A DNA stretch of 64,000 nucleotides from Acanthopleura granulata (GCA_016165875.1 JABBOT010000007.1:13485806-13549805); one strand, 5' to 3'. Counted from the first letter of the stretch, positions 39,401 through 53,900 are shown. Translations and numbers: made by a program. The notes: a model not told the origin generated them from the sequence alone.

Positions 39401-39944
39401 TTCAGTCACGCGTAAAATTGTTTGGGCGGATAGTGACTGGCTACATCTGGGCAGTGTGTTGTAGCCAGTAAACACTATGACAAGTGATGGATGAAAAGAG
39501 TCGCTTACTTGGTGTTAGACTTAAGCAGTGAAAATTGTGTACATTTAGATGCATATGAGTAGTATGCGCTTGAGAAATTATGCCATTTAATCGTACTTTT
39601 CGGAACGATTTTAAGTATTGGGCTTATACCTCGTCTTTAAAAAATGACGGAAAAGTCGCTCAGTGAAAGCTATATGATCCGGAAACTCACAAACCTTACA
39701 GTTCAATTGTATATGACTTTATTCAGTAAACATATGGGGATTTTCTACTCTACAAGAAAAGTAGCATGTGGAAGCGGCAACCCAAAATCCAGTTGACACA
39801 TGGAAGTAAGCATATATCCAAATCCATGTTCGTCAGTGAGCCACAAGGATAATGCAACAAACCTGATAATAGTATAGATCATATATATACGTAGTAACTA
39901 ATCTGGAAAAGAGTTATATAGATTATTTACTTTTTTTTTGGGCG

Positions 39945-40140
39945 TCTATGGTGAACTTAAGAATATTTCATTCATACGACGGCGGAAAATGTACTGCCAT
40001 CCGCACATTTCTGGAAGGTCTTCCCACGTACATGTACGACCAAAGAGGAAGCCAGTTTGAACTAGTTCTGAACTCAAATTTGGAATACCTATTGATTCTC
40101 CAGTGGTAAAACTGGTTAAAAGTGCAGTCGCAAGAGTTCC
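39945..40140 (-). repeat. tRNA-derived SINE, inverted and degenerate
   Basis: Reverse-strand body: TTCAGAACTAGTTCAAACTGG near 40070, GGCTTCCTCTTTGGTCGTAC, CCGCCGTCGTATGAATG. Confidence 0.65.
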
Positions 40141-40515
40141 ACCAACACGTATTCACAAACTACCTGTCATGCACTATCCAAATAAAACATTAAAATAACA
40201 ATCGGGTGTTACGTAACCGAAAATGTATGGCAAAAAAAACCCAAGTTTTCCAAATCCATCTAGAAATATTTATATTTGGACATATTCCTGATGATATAAG
40301 ACCAGTCCTAAGATAAACTGAAGGCCACAAATATTATTGGCCCTCGTGTACAGACAATAGCAGAATAAATATTCATACGCATGTATAACTAGAAAAAAGA
40401 GAACACTTGCGATTTTGTCACAGAGAAAGCAAAGAGGAATGACCAGTAAATTTTAAAAGCAATAATTTTCTATTGCCCTAAATGCTAAGATGACCCTGGG
40501 AACTTTCATGGAGAA

Positions 40516-43500
40516 TTATTTGAAGTTGGCATAGGTGTGCACACTCTCAAGGTATTCTAGCGCCACCTCGTGGAGGAATGTGAACTGACTCTGTAATGAA
40601 AACAACGTTATTTTTAAGTGCCTACAACATAATGCTCAAAACAATTTTCACGACAGAATATTATTTCAGAGCCGTAGCATTTTCTATGCGTTGCTATGGT
40701 TGAACCAACAGAGCATTTTCTCTCTGGTAACAACCACACAGTGCTGTACTGCACTGAGGCTATTGTATATGTGTATAATATACATGTAATGTACGTTGCC
40801 ATGGTAGATAAGACTTACTTAGCTGAAGTGTGCTTCGTAAAGGTGGGCCGATTACACAAAGCCATGTCTGACTTAAGTGAATATTTAAAACATCGTCACA
40901 GGGCTTAATTTATGACAAAGGAAGTTGAAATTTTGACATATTTGTCCGGTAATAATATTGATGACGTCTTCAAAATTTTAATTTCTCGAGGACAAAAATA
41001 AACTCTAAAGTCGTATTTGAAATTTTGACTTGGCTTTGTGGAATCGACCCCTGGCCTCTGAACAATCCGTTCGGTGTATGTTACCTTAACTTGTGCTTTA
41101 CCACTTATCGAAACTGGTGACCGATATCTCAAATAGTTTAATTGCATTTATAACTTCGGAGCGGCCTGTTTTGCAAGATAGGCCTTATCTCAGTAATTCA
41201 CACTGCCGTCATTATAAAGTTAGAACACACGGCTTCAGTGCGTTAGTCAACTGAGCCACGGAGGCCCTCAAATCTTAAGTATTACGTTGATGAGATGACA
41301 AATGAGAAATCTGAAAAGCAAAAATAGCAACAGCCTCCTACCATGTCAGTGATGATCTGAGGTCTGCCTACTCGCATTTGTTTAACGGCTTGAAGGATGT
41401 TTACGTCTCGGTCCAGTTTCAGTCGCTGTATTACAAACGTTGCCGCACAGAACAGTCCACTGTGGGTTAGCCCGTTCCTGGAAGATGAACAGAGCTCTAA
41501 TAAAATTGTGCGTGTTTTTTTTTTCATAAAGCGTGCAATCAGGGATGCAGTCTTCTTGATATAGATTTAAAACTTGTGAAAGGTCCACTAATTCCAACAT
41601 GTATGATGTCAGCAATTTCCTCCTTTTATATGTATGGCAGCATGAAGTCCACATAAGGAAAACCATTTTGTGTTCCCTTATGACTTCGTTTTAACCACGT
41701 GTAATGAAACACGGCATAACAGATATAAACGCCAACGCTTACCAGGTCATTTCCGTAATCATTTATATATACTGTCAGACATGTTAGAGAGTGCCCAACT
41801 CTTTTGTTGTATATACAACTGATTGTTCTTTGTTTTGTATATAACTGATTGTTCTTTGTTGTGTATATAACTGATTGTTGTGTATATAACTGATTGTTCT
41901 CTGTTGTGTATATAACTGATTGTTCTCTGTTGTGTATATAACTGATCGTTGTGTATACAACTGCTTGTTCTTTGTTGTGTATATAACTGATTGTTCTTAG
42001 TAGTGTATATAACTGATTGTTCTTTAACACCATTGTCATGAATGTTCAGCATATGTGTATATATATTGTCGGCCAAGGCGATGGAGGCCCAGATGGAAGA
42101 GGTTAACCACCGGTAGAGGGCAATTTACGGACAAAGTTTCTTGAGTATGTGATGAACAAGCCAGCAAGCTACTACAGGTGGAAGACAATTGGTTTTCAAC
42201 TAGGGTAAAGAGGGCTCTTGAGTAGTGATATTCGAGCAAGAGAGGTAATTGACCTGCAGTGAACCAAGACAGACTGGTTTCCGGTCTCCTTTCGCCACGT
42301 TGTAACGTCATCTATGAGGGCCAGCAGAGAAGGTGTACTCGGCCAGAACCCACTATGAAACTGCTTGATTGGAAATGGCGCTCTCTGGGAACAGAATACA
42401 CGCATGTGATCACACAATGCAGGAATAAGGCAAGCAAAGTGAAACTTCACGTATCTATTTGACGTTCAGTAGACAGGACACATTTTTGAAGATAGAGAAG
42501 CCACAAGTGATTATAGCACTCGGGAACAACTTCACAGAAACATCCAAACTCCTATAACCTGCAATTCTGATTTTCTCAGGTAACGGAAAATAAATCAGTT
42601 TTGTATGAGCAGGCACTTAAAGAGGCTTACCGAAACTTTTACCACTTTGTGGCAAAAGTCCATTTTCGCTGATCCAAAAAATTTTTTTTCTTTGTCAATA
42701 ACATCTCAAATTATTGTTTTTCTGAAAATATGAGACTCGTACCTGTACTATTAAAATAGTGTTAATACATTCGAAGGCTGTTAAAGCTGTAAAGCGCCTG
42801 CTCCCGTAACATTCGCTGAGAGACGAAGCTGATAGTTTATGATATGCCATTATGTGGGCTTTTCTAAAACATCAAGAGAATTCCATCGGATTCCATTTTA
42901 TTCCTTATTCGTTTATAACATCTATATATATACATATAGTGGGTGCCAAACTAGTGATGCATTGGTTGAACATCCACATTTGAAAGTTTGTTAGTAATCA
43001 TGAAATACGCGGCGGAATCTCATTTAGCCAAGAAACCAGTTCACATTTGGTGTCAACAACGTGCTTTAACTATGCTTCTCTTCTTTGGTAGAGTATATAC
43101 AGACCTTCAATGTTTCTTTTTGATTTGGAAGTGGTTTATTGCCGAATTCAAGCATACTTAGGCGTTTCTTCAGCAATGGGGCTTATACTGTGTAGAAGAA
43201 GCAGAGAGGGGCCTTTTGACAGGAGGCTAGCACACCTGTTCTCCTAAAATTACGCCAGACCAGATGGGGGTTACAGTGATTCCAGCACCTAGCCTCTGTC
43301 ACGGTTATGTTAAAGGATGGACGGGGTGGGAGAGGGGGATACTTTAGTGGCGTAGGTCAGTGAAAACCACCCAAGAATTTATTTATTCTATGATGTCGAC
43401 CATTTCCACATTTTATCCCTATGCTAGCATGTACTCTACAAAAGTCAATCACTGTTGCCTTCATTTAAGAATTCAATTTACCTAAGTGTAATGAAACAAA

Positions 43501-44963
43501 GGTAAAAACGTACTTGTTTACTAGGTCATCTGCGTAATCTTATATATACACTGTGATTACTGTGAGACAATGTCATCGAATCTTAGTAGATAATCTGTGC
43601 TCCATCCTGTATAACTTTCCAGAACTAAACAAAGTCTCGATAATATTTATTTGTACGTTTGAAAGATCAGACAAGAACGATAGAGCATCTAACAGGGAAA
43701 TATCACAATTGTATAATACAAATACCGTGTCCTTGTAGCTCAGGTTGTATGTCCGTACTGTGAAGCCTTTTGTCTCTTTTCTCTGCTTGAATTTTACATC
43801 AAAAGGGCCGAAAATTTTTCTTTTCTCCGGCCAGTAGATACCCACTTCCTAGATAGTATCCAATAAAATCAGGAAACAATTATATATACATCTGAAGCCA
43901 TATGGTTGAAGGTGCATCGTATTCTACTTCCGATTACAAAAAAATGCGTGAAGGAATAACAGCTGGGGTCCTGGACATTGTGTTTATTTATCGAAAATTA
44001 ACAAAATAAACAGTCGAAAGTAAAATATATGAGAGGCACACCGGTTTCAAACACGCTACAGAAAACAAATCAATGCATAAAATTTTGCATTGATTTCTGT
44101 GTTGGAAAAAGTGGTTATTTCCTAAGGCAATAAAATCACACTGGTGACTTAAAATACCTGACATACGAAGCGTCGATGAAAGTAAAGACGACCAGAGAAC
44201 CAAGTTATCGCTCACCTCAGATTCCTTCTCCACATCATCCAGCATGACGATGGTGGTGATGCCGTGGTCATATACCAGACGCCAGAAGTCCACCACTGTC
44301 TCCCGCAATGGCGTCTGGGTGATGATGAAACCTCTCTTCGAGTTATACGCCTTCAGACAACATGTAGACGAATGTAAGTAGGTGTATGTACTTGGACATG
44401 TTAAGCAAACAAATCAAAGACGAAAATCGATCAATTGCAACATCAGATCAACAGTAATGGCACTTACAGGTAGGAAGACGGCGTTTATGTAGTTGTTATG
44501 GCCAACCACAGGCGTTGACAAATAGGGCCTGCAGTTGTCACCTGAGAAAAAAGTAATCCAGAGAATGTAAGTGACATTGTAACATATTTTGCCACATGTT
44601 CAGGAATATACAAAATAAATCGTGACTGCAAACTTCGTATAATTTGTCAACAACTTTGATTTCTTCAGATGAGAGAGCGTTTTGGGGTTTACTACTACAG
44701 TATGGGTGACGGGTTATTTACTACCTTCTGCCACAGTCAAGATGTTTTTGGTGGGTTGCATGTGTAACCGAAGTTTCATTTCTTAGCAGTTTCTCTTTAG
44801 CTAGTGGAAATGGGCAAAGAACATTAACCTTTAAAAATATGTTTAAACATTACAATGTCTTACCAGCCACAATTTCTGGGGACCTATTCTTGTGCAGGTT
44901 GTCTGGATGTAAAGCTGTGGTCAGGGTAGCCTTATCTAGAGGGCAGGTTCTCTCATTCAACAC
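40516..44963 (-). CDS. Copy 3 phosphatase domain D2 and C-terminus
   Basis: Seven exons. D2 is a pseudophosphatase: the loop equivalent to WPD reads WPS, and the P-loop is [10 protein letters not shown], with His in place of the C+6 Arg. The second D2 exon (44542-44468) has one extra T relative to copy 2 in the segment reading PYLSTP, which puts a stop in frame. A CTGCAG inside the exon could act as acceptor at 44529 and restore the frame at the cost of four or five residues. The last exon (40590-40516) reads [20 protein letters not shown] then ANFK and a stop, the same last five residues (YANFK) as vertebrate PTP-alpha. Confidence 0.88.
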
Positions 44964-47900
44964 CTAGGATGACATGATGAAACAGCTGAGTAAGGTACCT
45001 ACAATGCGTTATGTGTGTTGAACAAGGAAATGGATTTGACTTGTTTATTTATTTACTTGACTTGGCCAGCATTATGGTGGGAGGAAATCGAGGAGAGCCC
45101 CGGGGAAACCCACGACCACCTGCAGGTTGCTGCCGGACATTTCCACATACGAGTTAAAGGTCAATGTTGCCTGGAACTGTTCTGCAGTGTTCTGTTGTGC
45201 GGTTTGTCTGAGTTAAGGGTTAAAGCAGCCTGGTGCTGTTCTGCTACATATATCTGATGTCATCGAGTCTCTGGGTTAACGATAATTGTCACCTGGAACT
45301 GTTTTGCTATGTTCACCTGTCCTGTCCCTGGGTTAGCTGTCAAAGTTACCTGAAACTGTTCCGCTATCTTCGGCTGTCCTGTTTCCGGGTTGACGGCACA
45401 GAGATCAACAAACACGCTGGAGAAATTCACACCCGGGATTGTCCCTTCCTGGAGTTCCATGGCTTCTGCCAGAGCTTCATGCAGAAATTCATACTGCTCC
45501 TGGAGCATTCACAACAGAAAACATGTACATGGATTTCTGGTAGAAATATAAAGAGATGAATCAAGTCATTGACTGTTAAGATCACCCAAGCTAGTGTTGT
45601 AGACATAGGGTGAACGAATTGCAAGTGATGAAACGAAATAAATGAAACCCGGCCGGAATTAATCTTACCTTTTCAAGCTTGTCCTGTCAGTGCTTAAATA
45701 AAAGCAGCTTATAGAGAGTTGAAATTGAAAATGCTGTGTTGTCACATTGAACGATTTGACGCATTAAGGATTTCTTGACCGTAATATGCTGTAAAACACA
45801 CTGCACTATTGGCGGTGATGTCCATTATTCTAGCACCGAGTGTTCAAATACTGGATACCTTTTTAGGTCATTCCACACCTTAAGTACCTTAAGTTAGGAC
45901 AAAAGAAAGTCTGAGAACACCCGCTTCCCATACAGTTTGCCTAGGTCATGCCTTGGCCGCTGGTGGTAAGTTTGGGGCGAGAAAGAAACAACAAACTGAA
46001 AGCTGAACCAAGGTGCAAGGTGCTTTTGTTTCCGTTTTGCCACAAAGTTGTATGTAATTTAGCGGGTGATAGATCAATTTTTTAAACAAAAAGGTCATTG
46101 AGTAAAATAACCGTCAGACTCTGGTTATCTCCGCTATATATCTAGTCCAGCGGAACAACCCGATGACCTTTTAAGGTGACGTATATGTTTCAAAAGTGTG
46201 TCTTCATCACCGGTGGGTTTTCCTAATTTATTTGAAAGTACAGAGGTCACAGAGGCCTGGAAACGCCAGACAAGAAAGATTGACAATTCGTATTTACCAA
46301 ACTCTGAACCATGTTGACCCGCTGTTCCCTGAGCAGCCGGACACAGGCCGGTACATCCACCACTCCGTCCTCTTGAGCCTGGTTTATCAGGTAGTCTAGT
46401 GCTAAGAACGTTCCTGTACGCCCGATCCCGGCGCTGTATCGGAAAATGGGAGCGGTAACACCAATACGCGACGAAAACGAGTTATTAGGGTGATACAAGC
46501 TGTTGAGTTTTACAATTAATCCATCGTTATAGTTTGTGCAGGGCCATCAAAACTAGTTACTCTCAAACGCATAAGAAACAACTACAAGATGTTGTGTGAA
46601 GTACGTGTCCCACAGGGCCAAATCAAAGTGGTTTTAGAGTTCAAAAATTGGTTTTCAGAGAGGTAGAAATTACTTCACGGTCCCTCTCTCGACATAAGCC
46701 TGCGTACATGTACATCAACTTGCTACATGCTATGTCAAAAGCATGTGCACCTAGGATTTCGTCTCACGTTGCATGCAAGTGCCTTGTTAAGTGAATGGCC
46801 CATATTGAAGAAATGGAAGGCCCATGCAAAACCACAGAATGCCAACAATTTGACCGGCCAACCGGCAGACTGGATGACACAGTGACAGAGCTGATCAGTT
46901 TCAGCTAAAATAATCAGTAACAAAGATAGTATAGTATGTAATACATAATTCAACTGACCTTTTAACTACCTCTCATTTAGTTTTCCTGCACTATAGAGTC
47001 TTAAGTTTCAGTTAAAGTTTCTTTCACCAATAAGCATGGCACGGCCTTAAACAACACAAGCTATTTAGAATTACCCACAGCTTACCGGGCTATTGAAATG
47101 CATTTGCAAGCCCTTACATGCAAAACCAAGCTTCGTGGCATGAAATAAAGTGACCAAAGATATTCAAAGTAACTAATGAAGTTGTAGAGATGATGAGTTT
47201 TAGCGCCTGGCGAAGTTCTGCACGAAACAGTTTTCTCGCTGCGAATGAAACAACTAGTCAGATGTCTTTTGCACTGAATGTTGAATACATCTGTGCTTTT
47301 GGAAAGTTAAACCCAGAAAACGAAAACTGAAAATAGAAACATCTGAGTATGGATCACATCTGCTACATGACTCCAACCAGACATTTAGATAGTATACCTG
47401 TGGCTCGATAAGTCTGTCAATATCACCTGTACACCAAAGTTGTTGTGTTTACCTGCAGTGTACCACGACAGGTCCATTAAGCGGTGAGTTGTAACCTAGT
47501 ATTTTTTCCCGGAAATCCAGTAAGCCAGTGGCGTTAGCTGGTACCGTGTGGTCGAGCCAAGCGGTGAAATGAAACTGCTTAACGATCTGGGCCTTGTTTT
47601 GCATCTATAATAATAAGTATATGTTATAAGTTCTAGGTTTCTGCTTTCCCACTCCGCCTTAGACTAGCCAAAACAGACAATGAATGCTTCCTTGAATACT
47701 TCTTTCTTTATACTTACAAAGTCGCGGACTCTTGTTTTAAAATAAATGGGAGGGGCCTCCGTGGCTCAGTCGGTTAGCGCGCTAGCGCAGCGCAATGACC
47801 CAGAAGCTTCCCACCAATGCAGTCGCTGTGAGTTCAAGTCCAGGGTATGCTGGCTTCCTTCTCCGGCCGTACATCGGAAGATTTGCCAGCAAGCGTGGCA

Positions 47901-50900
47901 GGCGTGGGTTTCCTCCTGGCTCTGTCGGTTTCCTCCCACCATAATGCTGGCCGCCGTCGTATAAGTGAAATATTCTTTAGTACGGCGTAAAACACCAATC
48001 AAATAAATAAATAAATAAATAAATAAAATAAATGGACAGTGTACTAGTCAATAACTTTTTCTTACCTCCATTCTCAAAAGAGTTCTACATCATACTGATG
48101 CATGAGTTAAAGGCATTGACAATGGTGATATGACGACGTGGTGACATTGATTACACAGTGACATGGCGATACTGGTCATATCGCGACATTCTGTTCAAGA
48201 TAGAGTCGAAATATGGTGACACTGGCGATATCGTCATGATGCTGCGCTCGAAATTGCCACACAGCGTCACTGAGAACATGCATGCACGGTGTTTTGACGT
48301 GGCCTTCACCCTGTAAATGGTTGTTCAGGGTGTCATCGCGACATTGTTCCTCAAGATAGAATAATAAGCATTTTGTTTTTGCATGGGTGTAAATTCTTTT
48401 GTCGCAACGGCGTTCCTGTACAAACTGAAAGTGTCCTTGCGATATGCTTACATGTAGTTCAGGAGAAAAGCCGTTGTGAACTCGTTTTCATTGCTCTACA
48501 TTATCTTTTCGTCAACAGGTTTACACAGTTTCCGGCCTTGTTGTTTTTATTTATTGTCCTCCATCACAGGAGGTAATATATAACAGAGTAATATATATAT
48601 GGGCTCACGGACAGTCACTGCTGTTGTTCTCACCGTGAAATACTTCAGCTGCAGCGTCCTGATGACGTAGTTAGAAAATTTCTCTTGGTCCAGCAGGGAG
48701 ACGCCGATGTCACCATAACGCTTAGATCCTGCGTCTGGCCAGTACTGGTGGCACTTAGTCTGTGGACATGTATACACGTGTAGGATTTATCTTATACTCA
48801 GTTCTTATATTAACCACTTCCTCGAGGTTATCATGCAGTACAACTGGAACTAGCATCACGAAACTTGACGGTAATCAATATTTAAAGACATAGGCTGAAC
48901 GACAAGAAAATAAGTTAACATTTATACGGAATAGAATCAAAGAATGCGAAGAAAATGCGAGTGCCCTAAAAACCCAGGTTCACAGCGCTGGCAAAAACTG
49001 GAATTTAATAGTAATCTTACTTTCTCAAGAAAGTTGAATGGTGTAGTAAACATGGTCGCCTTACACAAAAGACTTTTTTTGAGATATTTTCAAAAAAGCA
49101 TACTTTCAAAGCTCCAAAAATATATTAAAATTGACCCGGTATGCCTCTTGTTGAATATTTAGTTATTTATCTCCCGACTTATTGCTTTACCTCCCACCAA
49201 TGCGGTCGCTGTGAGTTCAAGACCAGCTCAAGCTGGCTTCCTCTCCGGCCGTACGTGGGAAGGTTTGCCAACAACCTGCGGATGGTCGTAGGTTTCCCCG
49301 GGGCTCTCCCCGTTTTCCTCCCACCATTATGCTGGCCTACGTCGTATAAGTGAAATATTCTTCGGTACGGCGTAAAACACCAATCAAATAAATAAATAAA
49401 TATTTATTGCTTTATTTATTTGATTGGTGTTTTGGGCATTTGTGAGAGGTGCCTGGGTCATTGTGCTGCGTTAGCACGCTAACTCCTTCGTCCAGAGAGG
49501 CCCATGGGGATAAGGATTTCTTGGTTCCTTACACACACCATAAATAAACATTCCTGAAAATCCTGAGTGTGATTACCAGATGTATGGACAAATACCATGA
49601 CAGAGAAGTCAAGAGCTGAAAGAATAAGTACTCATGACTGTTTCCATCAATTTCATCTGAAATAAAAATAAATCTCTACCTTTGTCTTTTCCACCAAATT
49701 GGTCAACATGACAACTTTGCCGGTATTTTGCTCCCAGATCATGCGCAGAAAATCCTGTATGATCACATCGTTGGGACCTGTTGGAATAATACTTCTGTTC
49801 AATTGTAAAATGTATATTGCTAAATGTTAGCAACGTTTTATCGACAACTGATCGTGAAATATCATCTGTCTGTATGACTTATTAACAACATCGTCATTAG
49901 TACACGCGTAGTGCAACTCCGAAAAATGAATACTTCATTGTGACTCAATAATTTATTTTGACGCATTTTATTTGATTTTATTTTTAGGAGACTCAAATAT
50001 TGTCATTATGACTTATTAAAAACCTAGAAGTGAACGCCTGTGAGTCAGGTGAATGGCAATTATATTTCCATTTTCTTGATATAACACATAATAAAGTATG
50101 CTGCATGGGACACATATGCCCCACGTGTTGCATATATACAATGCTCATAAATTTGTTTGTATGGTAATTTACTTCACTTCCCACAGTAATTTTTCTCGCC
50201 AGTTTCAGTGCAAACATATTTATACTGCTGCCTCACTGAAACGCTATGCGGAAGACGTATCAAATCGCGCACATCAATCACATATTAATGGCCAGCCGAC
50301 ATCTGCTTTACCCACTGTTTTGGCAAGGATAATGAATTATTTATTTATTTATTTTATTTATTTATCTATTTACTTCCAAGAAATTAAAGCGAAAGCCGCG
50401 GGACCTTAAAACGCCTGTCTGAGAATGCGTTTCCAGTCGGGCTTCGGTTGATGTAGCGATCCACCACCTATTCAGATTTTAGCATCCCGACAGAATGTTG
50501 GATGTAATGATACCACAGGTACTATTATACCTATACCTCAGGAGTTCGGGCTAAAAAAAAATCTTCACAATCATTTTTCCATTTTTTTTCATTCACATGT
50601 GAATATGAACTTTGTTCATCTTTACATCGTGCAAGAAAAGATACTCTTGTCAAGATTAAGTTTATATTCAATACATTACTTACCCTGAGACGCGATGTAC
50701 TTTTTGGGCTCGTTGTAGCCCTGAAAATAACGGATAATATTCATTTACTTATTCTTGTAAATGCATGATTCAGTTGTACTCATGGGTTGGGCACATCTTG
50801 ACCAGTTGTAGGACAAACCTTGATCAGCTGCAGGACACGCCTTGGCCAGATGGAGGACACATCTTTACCAGTTGTACGACACGCCTTCATGAGTTGTAGG

Positions 50901-53900
50901 ACACACTTTCACCACATGTAAGAAACACTTTGACCAGTTGTAGGACACACTTTCACCACATGTAGGAAACACTTTGACCAGTTGTAAGACACGCCTTGCC
51001 AGATACCTGACAAAGGTATTGACGTGTCACCACAATCAAGTATACACGCCTGTCTCTGGGGTTCAAAAAGCCGCAACTTGCACATACATGCATCACTGAC
51101 ACTAACTGTAACGTTTAAATAGGTAACAATCATTGATTCCATGTTTAATGCCTAATTGATCTTGTTTCCAAAAGTTCACGAGTAAACCGACGTAGTGGGA
51201 AATAAAAGCAAACCGGTTTATTCAAATAAGTCAGTGTTGGTAAATACTCACATCGATGTAACATGCGTTAATGTAATTGGTGTCTTTGCCGCCTAGCTGC
51301 TTCAAATGGACCCGTGAGTGGTCGTCTGAAAATACAACGTTTATAAGCATTCATCCAAGACCATATAGGTTTAAATATTTGTAAAGTTTGGTCAGTGCAT
51401 GGCAGTCATATATGTAACGCACTAAGTACATTTTCAGTTAAATATTAATCAATAGTTTCATCGTATTTGTTACGATCATCGTCTTTAAAATACTGTATGA
51501 TATATTTTTTGAGCTAACCGGATCAGTGTCTGATCTAGATTTTTACAACTGCATACATTGTCTCCTGCACTGGAATTCAGTCGCTCGTTTTCGAGGCTTC
51601 TGTGTTTATGAGTTTCGTGTCATTGTAAGTAGAGTGTAAGTTCCGGAAAGATATACCCGTGTTGTAAACATGTTTACCACCTAACCATCCAGAATTTTCA
51701 TGACCTTAGTCTATAAATATGAGCGACAAAGCTGTAAGGCTGGCAATCTTTTACTAGAGTCCAATTGTGAGCGGTCAAATTTACGTCCACTTGAGGATTT
51801 CGGGAATTATTGGAGCTCGGCTTTCACGCCATTCGACACACGATAATTTGTACTCTATTGTTCTGTACGTAGCACTTTGTGAGCTTGTGTTTCGTCACTT
51901 GCTATTTTGTTTGAGACATTCTTTTGGGACTTGTATTAGTCATTGTCTCTTTGTGTGATAACCGACTTTTCATACCAGTTTACCCTGAAAGTGACCTTGT
52001 GTATATTTCCAAGGACTGAAACATACATCGTCAACTCGGCATCACGGACGCTATTGTCAACCCATCCGCCCCGAGAAGTTACACCTTTACAGGCAGTTGG
52101 ATAGATACCGTCGTCGGCGTGCCCTACCTACTTACAGGACTCGCATCATTCGATTCAAAAACTTCCTAGAACTGTGGATTTACGTGGACTGACTCGCCTT
52201 TGTGAGCCGGAATATTCCATCCAGATTTGGATGCTATCACCAGCAGGAAACTACATATTTTGTAATTATCTGTATTGTTGTGTATATTATTGTCAGTTGT
52301 ACTATTTGTCTGTTTTGTTAAAATATGAATGTTAAAGTTATCCAAGCGTCTTGGTGTTTCTTTGTTTGATCTTGTGTAAGGCCTATCGCTGTCTGAGTGT
52401 TGCACAAGCTATTTGTTTATCATTTTTCCTCTGCGATAGTGGTACCCTTACATGTTATTGGTGTCGATCGTTATGGTCATGGAAGCCCTTGACACATGGA
52501 ATGGTGCGTTTGAGTCCCGCCAGTCAAGGCATGTAGGCAAGTTTTATGTAGAGATATTTTTAGGCAGGTGGTGAAGAAAGGTAGTTCTCTCCAGTTCTGA
52601 TCAGTTTCCCGTAACCATGAACCGTTGGATTGAAATCGTCATAGGATTAGTGGGGAAAAAAACAAACAAACAACAAAATAGACCTCAATGGATAAATGGC
52701 CTAGCGCCAGGAACTGTGTAACAACTTACACGCCACGAGATGCTGATATCTGCTTTTGATCTTGTTTTCAGGTTTGTCAGCCACGTCATGCTTAGCATGA
52801 AGTCCCACTGGAAATGTCTGCAATGTAAAAAGACGCCGAATATATATAGCTTTCAACTAATTTTTGTGCAGCTCGACTGAGAGATTACATCTCCTCTAAT
52901 TTACATTTTATACGGATGTTTTATCCATAAATGTGACCCAGACCAGGAGAATAACCGGGGATGGGATAAAGATCGCATGTGCTCTCTCGTCGACAAAATC
53001 GAAAGGGAGTTATTTGGATCGTGCCAGTTCGTTCATAAGAATCAGCCAGCCGAAAGCGACAGGCTCTGTGACAGTCGGAAATACTTCACTTTGCTGCATT
53101 ATTTGTCCTCTGTATTCCTCACAATCGTTCGACGATATTTAGACTGTGGACTTGGGTACTCCACTACTCAGTTGCGTACTGGCACGTTTTAGCTTCTACT
53201 CTCACAAACGTGCACATGATGGCTGAGTTTCTCTGTGATATACCCTTTGTCATCCTTTGTCCGACAAACACGCTCGTTAACAATTATTTCAGATTCACGA
53301 AAATCCAATCAAGCAAAGGCAGTTTTGAAGCTGATCTCTTTTCTATGGCGTATTTTTATTCTGTCATCTAAAGACCAGCTACTGACGTTCCATCCTTAAA
53401 TTACTACGCACGTCTCCATGCACTAGTGTTCAGTGGAGCAAGACATATATATAGGTATATTTAGGTACCGTGATATATAACATTTATATAACGTTTTTAA
53501 TACCTTAACTATTTTGATTCAAAATGTAAACTGAAATCAAATTCAAGTCTTTTATTTATTTATTTATTTATTTGATAGGTGTTTTACGCCGCACTCAAGA
53601 ATATTTCATTTATACAACGGCGACCAGAATTATGGTGGGAGGAAACCGTGCAGAGCCCAGGTTCTTGGCTGACCTTTGGGCGTACCGCCTGGGAGGAAGC
53701 CAGAATGATCTGGACTTCAACTCACAGCGAAAGCATTGGTGAATAGCACTTGGGTGATTCAAGTTTTTAAATTCATGTAAAGTGAATGGCCAATAGTAAA
53801 AAGCACGAGCATAATGCGTATAGATCTCGTTTCTTCTGCAAAAAACGTGGACTTTCGAAAAAGCTATTTCTTCACCTCGAACTCGGCCTTGAATTCCTTT

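Larger units (their letters stand above)
34273..40515. other. Region between the convergent genes
   Basis: Contains the 3' flanks of copies 2 and 3. The first 1.7 kb aligns with the copy 1 flank. SINEs lie at 33742-33890 (just before the last exon), 35785-36000, 36095-36425 and 39945-40140. From about 36430 to 39940 I recognise no gene, only AT-rich unique-looking sequence with short open frames of no family resemblance; a faint tRNA-like B-box (GTTCAAATCC, - strand, near 39040) hints at another old SINE. Confidence 0.5.

Noticed and set aside
41626..42076. 137- and 105-residue - strand open frames with [20 protein letters not shown] repeats
   Set aside because: They translate the 26 bp intronic minisatellite of copy 3; no start context or family match.
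42900..43500. Further phosphatase exon between 42384 and 43726
   Set aside because: Exon phases of copy 3 close without it and copy 2 has no exon there.
47752..47830. Functional tRNA gene
   Set aside because: A- and B-box-like words are present but the cloverleaf is not credible and the rest is a SINE body with tail.
48110..48365. Degenerate GACATTG/GATAT repeats as a structured element
   Set aside because: Only a few imperfect words recur (for example CGCGACATT near 48182 and 48336); too weak to call.
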